A DNA stretch of 6,414 nucleotides from Opitutaceae bacterium (GTDB taxonomy: Bacteria > Verrucomicrobiota > Verrucomicrobiia > Opitutales > Opitutaceae). The stretch covers positions 1 through 6,414 of the forward strand of contig JAPOIC010000119.1 of the NCBI GenBank assembly GCA_029979145.1, given 5' to 3'. A program made the translations under genes and the position numbers. The notes under the pieces are model-generated. The model was not told where the DNA came from. It saw only the letters and a program-made list of their open reading frames with translations, and did no database searches. Shown in pieces: positions 1-5,153 of the stretch (position 1 is the stretch's first letter; each line of letters begins with the position of its first letter).

Positions 1-170
1 GGGTGAGCCGCATCAACCGTGCCCTGCAAGATGACCGGATGGTGCTTTATGTCCAGCAGATCAACCCGGTAGCGGGCGACAGCGGGGACAATGCGTATTT
101 CGAGGTGCTGTTGCGCATGTTCGCCCTCTACGGGCCGAGCATGCTCGAGCGGCTATTTCGAAAGCGCTAG
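1..170 (+). pseudogene. Truncated EAL-domain (c-di-GMP phosphodiesterase) fragment, 5' end outside window
   Basis: The reading frame is open from the window edge (first full codon at 3) to a TAG at 168-170, giving 55 visible residues. They match the start of an EAL domain: an INRAL helix, a strand reading VLYVQQI (usually LYxQPI), then FEVLLRM at residues 33-39, whose Glu34 is the first metal-binding Glu of the E-x-L-x-R signature. EAL domains hydrolyse cyclic di-GMP and span about 240 residues, often behind GGDEF or PAS domains. Here the frame ends 16 residues after the signature with a tail unlike the family, so all remaining metal and catalytic residues are missing. I found no continuation of the domain in the other two forward frames, so a simple frameshift is unlikely; a rearrangement or assembly junction near 117-120 fits better. 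The upstream part cannot be seen. Confidence 0.6.
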
Positions 171-213
171 CGGAGCCGAGCAGGGCGAAGACGATGAGAA
201 CAATACGTTTCAC
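61..213 (-). other. Possible signal-peptide ORF fragment (GTG start), broken downstream
   Basis: Read on the minus strand from a GTG at 213, the frame starts VKRIVLIVFALLGSASAFE, which looks like a good Sec signal peptide: two basic residues, a hydrophobic core and an A-S-A cleavage site. DNA just upstream on this strand (about 214-290) is more AT-rich than the surroundings. After about 30 codons the frame runs into the EAL-like sequence of the opposite strand and becomes Arg/Cys-rich with no family resemblance, ending at 61. It may be the 5' remnant of an exported-protein gene joined to the EAL fragment by a rearrangement. It has no Shine-Dalgarno sequence and could equally be chance. Confidence 0.2.
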
Positions 214-312
214 AACCAGAAGTAACCATTCGGTTATTCGAAGCCGATCAGCAACAAACAAGCTAAAAAAGGCGACCCGATCCAAATTGGAGCAGTCCGC
301 CAGAGGCAGCCA

Positions 313-334
313 GCTTGCGTGCACCGGCGCAAGC
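313..334 (+). repeat. Perfect 7-bp inverted repeat in the WD40 gene leader
   Basis: GCTTGCG at 313-319 is followed by an 8-base loop and the exact reverse complement CGCAAGC at 328-334. No T-run follows, so it is not a standard terminator. It lies about 70 bp upstream of the WD40 start and would fold in its leader if transcription begins further upstream. Repeats of this size also arise by chance in GC-rich DNA. Confidence 0.3.
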
Positions 335-357
335 CTTGACGCGGCGGCGGAGCCGGC

Positions 358-390
358 AACGGTGAGGCCATGCCTCCATCCGGCACCGTT
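358..390 (+). repeat. Nested stem-loop just upstream of the WD40 start codon
   Basis: AACGGT at 358-363 pairs with ACCGTT at 385-390. It encloses a second stem, GAGGC at 364-368 with GCCTC at 372-376, closed by a CAT loop. A pyrimidine-rich stretch and the ATG at 405 follow within 14 bases. A competing pairing, GCCGG 352-356 with CCGGC 380-384, is also possible, so alternative folds can be drawn. Any role in translation control is conjecture. Confidence 0.3.
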
Positions 391-404
391 CCCTTTCTCC
401 CGCC

Positions 405-1415
405 ATGGAATTGATCAAACACTGGGCCGCGACCCTTGACGACTATGCGATCGACCTCGCCTGGTCGCCCGACGGCACCTCGCTCGCCGCCGCCTCCGCC
501 GCGGGCCCCGTCACTTTGTTTGCCACGCCGGACGGCGCTGTGCGCCATGTCCTCCCGGGGCACGACGACGGCACCAACTGCCTCGCATGGCATCCAGCCA
601 CTCCCAACCTCGCCACCGGCGGGCAGGACGGTGCGGTAAAGTTCTGGGACGCCTCCGCCGGCCAGCACACCGCCACCGCCGACCTCGGCTCGGCCTGGGT
701 GGAGCACATCGCGTGGCGTCCAGGCAGCGAGGCGCATTGGCTCGCCGCAGCCGCCGGCCGTCAGTTGCTCGCGCTCCAGCCCGACGGCAGCGTGCGCCAA
801 ACTTTTCCCGTCGCGCCGAAATCCATTTCCGCCCTCGCCTGGGAGCCGCGTGGTGGCTGCGTGGCGGTCTCTTACTTTGGCGGCGTGTGCCTGTGGGACG
901 CTGACGACTTCATCGCGCAAAAGGAGTTTCCCTACAACAACGGCATCCAGGCGCTGGTGTGGTCGCCGGACGGCCGCTGGCTCGTCTCGGGCAACCAAGA
1001 TCCCAGCGTTCACCTCTGGATTCCGGCGGAGGACGGCGAACTGCACATGAGCGGCTACGAGGGCAAGGTGAAGGAACTCTCCTTCGATCATTCGTCGCGC
1101 TGGCTCGCCACCGGCGGCAGTCGCGATTGCTGCGTGTGGGATTGCTCCGGTCCCGGCCCCGAAGGCCGCGAGCCGGCCATGCTGCCGCATGAAGCCAAGC
1201 TCTGCGCCATCGCTTTCCAAAACAACCACGGCCTGCTCGCCACCGCTTCGACCGACGGCGTGGTCATGCTGTGGAGTCCCGACCGCACCAAGCCCCTGCG
1301 CGCCACGGTGAAGATGCCCGCCGCCGCCACGAAGCTCGCTTGGTCGCCGGACGACACGTTGCTCTCCATCGGTTCGGAGCAGGGTGTCGTCTATGTGTTG
1401 AAATGCGCCGGGTGA
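405..1415 (+). CDS. WD40 repeat (beta-propeller) protein
   Basis: A 336-residue protein made almost wholly of WD40 repeats. Eight repeats of roughly 40 residues can be traced by their inner strands (LAW/IAW/LVW/LSF/IAF types at about 18, 60, 102, 144, 184, 225, 269, 311) and outer strands ending in W-D-like positions (VKFWD 78-82, VCLWD 161-165, VHLWI 202-206, CCVWD 242-246, VMLWS 287-291). It has no signal peptide or membrane segment, so it should be a cytoplasmic scaffold for protein-protein contacts rather than an enzyme. A cysteine cluster, DCCVWDC at 241-247, is unusual for such a blade. The ATG at 405 is preferred because repeat one begins shortly after it; there is no Shine-Dalgarno sequence. 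The amidase gene follows on the same strand after 64 bp, a likely operon. The COG0523 GTPase nearby makes a metal-related role plausible, but this is inference from context. Confidence 0.9.
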   Translation: MELIKHWAATLDDYAIDLAWSPDGTSLAAASAAGPVTLFATPDGAVRHVLPGHDDGTNCLAWHPATPNLATGGQDGAVKFWDASAGQHTATADLGSAWVEHIAWRPGSEAHWLAAAAGRQLLALQPDGSVRQTFPVAPKSISALAWEPRGGCVAVSYFGGVCLWDADDFIAQKEFPYNNGIQALVWSPDGRWLVSGNQDPSVHLWIPAEDGELHMSGYEGKVKELSFDHSSRWLATGGSRDCCVWDCSGPGPEGREPAMLPHEAKLCAIAFQNNHGLLATASTDGVVMLWSPDRTKPLRATVKMPAAATKLAWSPDDTLLSIGSEQGVVYVLKCAG

Positions 1416-1479
1416 ACCCCGGATCGTTTGACAGGAGTGATACCCTCGCGAGGCGGGTCCACCTGCCGCGCATGTCGTC

Positions 1480-2220
1480 ATGAATTTCCCTCGTCGCCAG
1501 TTCCTGCAAAACAGCCTGCTCGCCACCGCCGGCTGGATGCTGGCCGGCCCGGCTCTGTTTGGTGCGAGCCCGCGCGAAATCACCTACAGGGTGCGCAAGG
1601 GCGACACACTTTCCTCGATCGCATCGCAGCACGGCGTCTCCGTCGCCGACCTGCAGAAGCGCAATCGTCTTAAAGGCGACCGCATTCTCGCCGGCCAGAA
1701 GTTGGTGATCCCCGGCGAAGCCGCCAACGCCCTCGCGATCGCCCCGGTGATCGCCGCCACGAAGTCCATCCACGTCGATCACGATCGCTGGCGCTATATT
1801 GTGATCCACCACAGCGGCATTGAGGACGGCAACGCCAAGGCCTACGACGCGGGCCACCGCCGCCGCGGCATGGAACACGGACTTGCCTACCATTTCGTGA
1901 TCGGCAACGGCCGCGACTCCGGCGAAGGCGAGATTGAGATCGGCCCGCGCTGGACCCAGCAGCTGCGCGGCGGTCACGTGCGCAAGACGGAGGTCAACAA
2001 CACCGGCATTGGCATCTGCCTCGTCGGCAACTTCGAAAAACGCCGGCCCAGCGCGAAGCAACTGGCGGCAGCTTTCGACCTCGTCGACTGGCTCCGCGCC
2101 GGCCAGGTGCACCCGAAGCACACGCTCACCGTCCACCGCTGGGTCGACCGCAACCATACCGTTTGCCCCGGCCGTCACTTTCCGTTCACCACCCTCAAGC
2201 GCCGCTATCGCCTGACCTGA
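1480..2220 (+). CDS. Tat-exported LysM / zinc N-acetylmuramoyl-L-alanine amidase (Amidase_2, PGRP fold)
   Basis: A 246-residue exported protein predicted to cut the amide bond between N-acetylmuramic acid and L-alanine in peptidoglycan. Residues 1-30 look like a twin-arginine signal (RRQFLQ at 5-10, hydrophobic core 13-27, likely cleavage near G-A-S 28-30). A LysM peptidoglycan-binding domain covers about 34-78 (TYRVRKGDTLSSIA...LVIPG). The amidase domain runs from about 106 to 235. Its zinc and catalytic residues appear complete by family pattern: His110 (first His of VIHHS), Tyr137 in LAYHF, His219 and Cys229 as the other zinc ligands, and Thr227 two before the Cys as in active peptidoglycan-recognition amidases. 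The ATG at 1480 is the start that supplies the Tat signal; no Shine-Dalgarno is visible. It is probably cotranscribed with the WD40 gene. Tat export may mean it folds or loads zinc before export, which is inferred. Confidence 0.9.
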   Translation: MNFPRRQFLQNSLLATAGWMLAGPALFGASPREITYRVRKGDTLSSIASQHGVSVADLQKRNRLKGDRILAGQKLVIPGEAANALAIAPVIAATKSIHVDHDRWRYIVIHHSGIEDGNAKAYDAGHRRRGMEHGLAYHFVIGNGRDSGEGEIEIGPRWTQQLRGGHVRKTEVNNTGIGICLVGNFEKRRPSAKQLAAAFDLVDWLRAGQVHPKHTLTVHRWVDRNHTVCPGRHFPFTTLKRRYRLT

Positions 2221-2268
2221 TCCGCCCCTCCCGGACCGGACCAACGCTTACCCATTTGGCTCCCGCGC

Positions 2269-2293
2269 GTTTGTAACGTATTACGTTACAAAC
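2269..2293. promoter_or_regulatory. Palindrome 1: 25-bp operator-like site
   Basis: Two perfect 12-base arms (GTTTGTAACGTA and its reverse complement) surround a single centre base, T2281. It is AT-rich against GC-rich surroundings and begins 48 bp after the amidase stop. A 23-25 bp odd-centred palindrome is the format of Fur/Zur-family boxes, and TetR-type operators can look similar. The exact bases do not match the Zur boxes I know from E. coli or Bacillus, so Zur binding is suggested mainly by the neighbouring COG0523 gene. No T-run follows, so it is not a normal terminator. Confidence 0.6.
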
Positions 2294-2324
2294 TGCTGCG
2301 GGCCAGCCCCGCTCAGGCGCAGCA
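2294..2324. repeat. Inverted repeat between convergent genes, possible weak terminator
   Basis: TGCTGCG at 2294-2300 pairs with CGCAGCA at 2318-2324 around a 17-base loop. An alternative inner hairpin pairs GCGGG 2298-2302 with CCCGC 2308-2312. It directly abuts palindrome 1. Neither strand has a clear T-tract after it, so a termination role for the amidase or for the GTPase gene is only possible, not shown. Confidence 0.25.
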
Positions 2325-2392
2325 AAATTCCTAAATGGCGCGCACTCCGAATCTAAGGTTTCGTCCGGCTTTATCACATTCCGTCCGCCGCG

Positions 2393-2416
2393 GTTTGTAA
2401 CGTAATACGTTACAAA
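2393..2416. promoter_or_regulatory. Palindrome 2: second copy of the operator-like site, inverted
   Basis: Arms TTTGTAACGTA at 2394-2404 and its exact reverse complement at 2406-2416 surround the single base A2405. The 24 bases 2393-2416 are the exact reverse complement of 2270-2293 in palindrome 1, so the two sites are inverted copies with centres 124 bp apart, about twelve helical turns. This one lies 20 bp beyond the stop codon of the minus-strand GTPase gene. Two near-perfect copies this close together strongly suggest a protein-binding site rather than chance. Confidence 0.6.
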
Positions 2417-2436
2417 TTGCGGTGAGCAGGAAGCGT

Positions 2437-3558
2437 TCACGCGAGGCACGCTTCCAGCGCCGCGCGCAAGGCGGGCGCGTCAAAGCGCACGCCGATGAAA
2501 ACGAGTTCCTGCCGGCGGTCGCCGTGGGGCTCTGCCCAGGCGGCGCGGGCGGTGGCGGGCACCTCCTCAGGCTTCACGAGACCGCGCTCCACCATGGCCG
2601 CCGCCCACGTGCCGACAAAGTCTCGCCGCACCACTCCGCCGGCCACCGACAGGTAGCCCATGTCAGCCGGTTGCTCCTGCACCCAATAGAATCCCTTCGC
2701 TCGCACCACGCCCGGCGGCAGCGCTGCGAGCAGTGCGTCCAGTTTTTCCGCCACAAACGGGCGCCGCTCCCGAAACACCAGCGTAGTCCACGGAAATTCC
2801 GCCTCCTTCGGTCGTGGCATTTCCACTCCACTGCTTCCGCCTAGCACGCGCAGCCACCGCGCTCCCCCCAACGTGCTCGTTTCCTCAAAACGCGCCATGC
2901 CCGGCAATTGATCGGCGGGCACCCGTCCTTCCGTCACCGGCACGATTTCGGCGCGAGCATTCAATCCGCGCAAGGCCACGGCCAGCGCCTCCCTTTCCTC
3001 GGCTGTGACAAGGTCGGTCTTGTTCAATACCAGCACGTCGGCGCACTCGATCTGCTCGAGCATCAATTCCGCGACCTCCTTCGGCTCTCGTCGACGCGCA
3101 ACAGTTGGAGCCGTCGGTGCCTGCAGATCGCGCCAGACATCACGCCACTGCGCGGCATCGACCACCGTGACCAAGGCGTGCAGCTGCGCAAAGTCCGCCA
3201 AACGACGCCCAAACGCATTCGGACGCGTAAACAGCGCGGCGATACCCCGGGGCTCCGCCACGCCCGTGGTCTCGACCCAGATGTGGTCGTAGCCACCGGT
3301 GGCGGCAAGTTCCGCGATCGTCTCCGCCAGCTCGTCGCGCACGGTGCAACAGACGCAACCGTTGCCCAGCTCCACCACGCGCTCCGCCCCGGCTTTTTCC
3401 ACCAGACGTCCGTCAATGTGCAGGTCCGCCAGCTCGTTCACCACTGCCGCCCAGCGCCGACCGCCGGCGCTGCCCAGGAGGTGTCGCAACAAGGTGGTCT
3501 TGCCCGCGCCGAGGAATCCGCTGAGCACGGTGACAGGGGGACGAGCGGAAGCGGACAT
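2437..3558 (-). CDS. COG0523 / CobW-family GTPase, putative zinc metallochaperone
   Basis: A 373-residue G3E-class P-loop GTPase. Seen in order: Walker A G-F-L-G-A-G-K-T-T at 14-22; the COG0523 metal-site motif C-x-C-C at 68-71 (GNGCVCC); Walker B region ending in Glu96-Thr-Thr-Gly; the guanine-specificity motif NKTD at 179-182; and a CobW C-terminal domain from about 256 to the end. Members use GTP hydrolysis to deliver metal, often zinc under starvation, to client proteins; CobW itself serves cobalamin synthesis and some relatives serve nitrile hydratase. No cobalamin or nitrile hydratase genes are nearby, while a zinc amidase is. The His-rich stretch found in many zinc-linked members is absent. 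The ATG at 3558 is chosen because the P-loop strand begins at once; the frame stays open 85 codons further upstream, but that would run into the opposing modA coding region. No Shine-Dalgarno is seen. Confidence 0.92.
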   Translation of the reverse strand: MSASARPPVTVLSGFLGAGKTTLLRHLLGSAGGRRWAAVVNELADLHIDGRLVEKAGAERVVELGNGCVCCTVRDELAETIAELAATGGYDHIWVETTGVAEPRGIAALFTRPNAFGRRLADFAQLHALVTVVDAAQWRDVWRDLQAPTAPTVARRREPKEVAELMLEQIECADVLVLNKTDLVTAEEREALAVALRGLNARAEIVPVTEGRVPADQLPGMARFEETSTLGGARWLRVLGGSSGVEMPRPKEAEFPWTTLVFRERRPFVAEKLDALLAALPPGVVRAKGFYWVQEQPADMGYLSVAGGVVRRDFVGTWAAAMVERGLVKPEEVPATARAAWAEPHGDRRQELVFIGVRFDAPALRAALEACLA

Positions 3559-3655
3559 GGCGGCGCAGTATGGGCCACGAATCGCCGGCTGACGAGCGCA
3601 CACGGAGCTGGGGTTAAGTTTGACAGTCGCCGAGTGCCGGCGTCGCCTTCGCCGC
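3559..3655. promoter_or_regulatory. 97-bp divergent region between the COG0523 GTPase gene and modA
   Basis: Both flanking genes start outward from here, so their promoters should lie within it. I see a TTGACA at 3620-3625 in the modA direction but no -10 box at a suitable distance, and only a weak CATACT on the minus strand close to the GTPase start. No copy of the 2269/2393 palindrome and no recognisable ModE site is present. Confidence 0.35.
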
Positions 3656-4405
3656 ATGTCCTTGCGCCTGCTGTTCGTGCTTGGTTGCCTGCTGCCCGCG
3701 GCCCGCGGCGACGAACCGCTGCGAGTGGCCGCGGCGGCCAACCTGACGCCCGTGATGCCGGAGCTCGTCGCCGCGTTCGCGGCCGAAGCCTCGGAGGTGC
3801 CCGTCGCAGTCATCTATGGCGCCTCCGGGAGTCTCGTCGCCCAGATCCGCCACGGCGCGCCGTATGATGTATTCCTTTCCGCCGACCTCGATTACCCGCG
3901 GGCGCTTATCGCAGCCGGGGATGCCGACCCCTCCCGCTTCATCACGTTTGCCTCCGGAAAATTGGCCTTCTGGTCCGCGGACCCGGTGGACGTCGACTTG
4001 GCCGCGCAGTTGATTGCCAGTCGCAGGGTCGCGATCGCGAATCCCGCGACCGCCCCCTACGGCCGGGCCGCGGAGCAAACCCTGGCGCACTTGGGCCTGA
4101 GGGAGGAGCTGCGATCGCGCATGGTGATCGGGGAAAATATTAGTCAAGCCGCCCAATTCGTCGATTCGGGCAACGCCGACGCGGGGTTCGTCGCGCTTTC
4201 CGTTCTGCTCACCGGCAACCGCGCGACGCGCGGACGCCATTGGGTGATCGACGAGAGCTGGCATGAATCGTTGGCGCAAGGCGCCGTGATCACGCGCCGG
4301 GGTCTGGCTCATCCAGCGGCGACGAGATTTCTCGCGTTCCTCTCCAGCGACGCCGCCCGGAAGGTATTTGCGCGGCACGGATACGGCGTGCCAACCTCCC
4401 CGTGA
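3656..4405 (+). CDS. modA: Molybdate ABC transporter substrate-binding protein ModA
   Basis: A 249-residue periplasmic binding protein that captures molybdate (and usually tungstate) for an ABC importer. Residues 1-18 form a short Sec-type signal. The mature part starts LRVAAAANLTPVMPEL, the ModA opening with Asn29 where E. coli-type proteins have Ser. The anion-binding loop YGASGSLVAQI is at 54-64, with Ser57/Ser59 region, followed by GAPYDVFLSAD at 67-77. The late signature GENISQAAQFVDSGNADAGF at 159-178 is typical. Length is normal for the family. The ATG at 3656 is chosen; a TTG at 3620, with GGGG six bases upstream, would add twelve mostly basic residues and put a VLGC sequence at a lipoprotein-like position, so a lipid-anchored form is possible but less likely. 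The stop TGA overlaps the modB ATG by one base. Confidence 0.93.
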   Translation: MSLRLLFVLGCLLPAARGDEPLRVAAAANLTPVMPELVAAFAAEASEVPVAVIYGASGSLVAQIRHGAPYDVFLSADLDYPRALIAAGDADPSRFITFASGKLAFWSADPVDVDLAAQLIASRRVAIANPATAPYGRAAEQTLAHLGLREELRSRMVIGENISQAAQFVDSGNADAGFVALSVLLTGNRATRGRHWVIDESWHESLAQGAVITRRGLAHPAATRFLAFLSSDAARKVFARHGYGVPTSP

Positions 4406-5097
4406 TGGCCGAACCCGCCACTTTTCTTGGACTGCCCGCTGCCCTCTGGCAGGCGCTGGGGCTGACCCTGCGGCTCGCGGCAATCACGACACTCGTGCTT
4501 GGCGTGATCGGCCTGCCGCTGGCCCACTGGCTCAACACCTCGCGGCGAAAAATCGCCCCCTTCATCGAAACGCTCGTGGCTTTGCCCATCGTGCTCCCTC
4601 CCACCGTCATTGGTTTCTACCTGCTCATGGCCTTCTCGCCGCAGCATGCGCCCGGCAGTTGGTGGCACAGCGTCGCGGGCACGCCGCTGGCGTTCACGTT
4701 TACCGGGCTCGTAATTGCTTCGGTCTTCTACTCGCTCCCCTTCGCCGTGCAGCCGTTTCAAGCGGCGCTGCGCGCGGTGCCGGCTGATCTGCTCGACGCG
4801 GCCACTTCCCTCGGCACGTCGCCGCGCAGGGTTTTCTGGCGCATGCATGTGCCGCTGGCCCGGCACGGTATCGCCGCCGGGTTGACGTTGGCGTTCGCCC
4901 ACACCTTGGGAGAGTTTGGCGTCGTCCTCATGATCGGCGGCTCCATCCCCGGCGTGACCAAGGTGGCCAGCATCGCCCTTTACGACGAGGTGCAGAAGTT
5001 GAACTACCCGGCCGCACATGCCTTCGCGGCGGTCCTGCTTGGGCTGGCGTTCTGCCTGTTGCTGGTTGTCACCTTCCTGTCGCGCCGCCGGCGATAA
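4405..5097 (+). CDS. modB: Molybdate ABC transporter permease ModB
   Basis: A 230-residue inner-membrane permease through which molybdate from ModA passes. About five hydrophobic segments are visible (roughly 15-43, 57-77, 95-120, 155-178, 203-226). The family signature LPIVLPPTVIGFYLL is at 60-74, and the cytoplasmic EAA-type loop DAATSLGTSPRRVFWRMHVP at 131-150 is where the ATPase docks. GEFG at 169-172 is also typical of ModB. Length is normal and the protein is not fused to an ATPase domain. The ATG at 4405 overlaps the modA stop (TGATG), indicating translational coupling; a GTG immediately before it could also serve. No modC follows, although the loop needs an ATPase partner. Confidence 0.94.
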   Translation: MAEPATFLGLPAALWQALGLTLRLAAITTLVLGVIGLPLAHWLNTSRRKIAPFIETLVALPIVLPPTVIGFYLLMAFSPQHAPGSWWHSVAGTPLAFTFTGLVIASVFYSLPFAVQPFQAALRAVPADLLDAATSLGTSPRRVFWRMHVPLARHGIAAGLTLAFAHTLGEFGVVLMIGGSIPGVTKVASIALYDEVQKLNYPAAHAFAAVLLGLAFCLLLVVTFLSRRRR

Positions 5098-5145
5098 AGT
5101 TGCCGCGGGCGGGGGCTTGCGTCGCGCCGGCGGGTGGCCGTTGAT

Positions 5146-5151
5146 AAAGGG
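5146..5151 (+). promoter_or_regulatory. Shine-Dalgarno-like AAAGGG before the MFS gene
   Basis: AAAGGG lies only two bases before the TTG at 5154, closer than the usual 5-9 bases. An in-frame TAA at 5145-5147 excludes a start further upstream, and the next ATG (5223) would cut into the first membrane helix. The site therefore supports TTG as the start, though the spacing is odd. Confidence 0.35.
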
Positions 5152-5153
5152 AC

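Larger units (their letters stand above)
171..404. other. 234-bp gap before the WD40 gene: AT-rich patch and inverted repeats, no gene recognised
   Basis: No convincing coding region was found. Positions about 185-295 are clearly richer in A+T than the rest of the window, as expected of a promoter region, but I could not place a credible -35/-10 pair. An inverted repeat TAACC-ATTC-GGTTA lies at 223-236. Two stronger hairpin-forming repeats follow at 313-334 and 358-390 and are listed separately. Confidence 0.4.

Noticed and set aside
1428..1453. TTGACA at 1428-1433 and palindrome CCTCGCGAGG at 1444-1453 between the WD40 and amidase genes
   Set aside because: No -10 box at 16-18 bp from the TTGACA, and the 10-bp palindrome has no T-run, so neither a promoter nor a terminator can be supported.
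234..1583. 449-codon minus-strand open frame opposite the WD40 gene
   Set aside because: It is the antisense shadow of a clear WD40 gene in GC-rich DNA; its translation is Arg/Gly/Ala-rich with no domain.
1264..2244. 326-codon minus-strand open frame opposite the amidase gene
   Set aside because: Antisense shadow of a gene with a complete LysM and amidase domain; no recognisable features of its own.
2335..2400. 21-codon plus-strand ORF between the palindromes, ending in palindrome 2
   Set aside because: No Shine-Dalgarno, no hydrophobic or conserved-looking pattern, and very short; no support beyond being open.
2269..2416. Miniature mobile element with the palindromes as terminal repeats
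   Set aside because: No target-site duplication flanks the pair, and each end is itself a full palindrome, which fits protein-binding sites better than transposon ends.
2908..3867. 319-codon plus-strand open frame opposite the COG0523 gene
   Set aside because: Shadow of the GTPase gene; low-complexity Arg/His-rich translation that also runs into modA in another frame.
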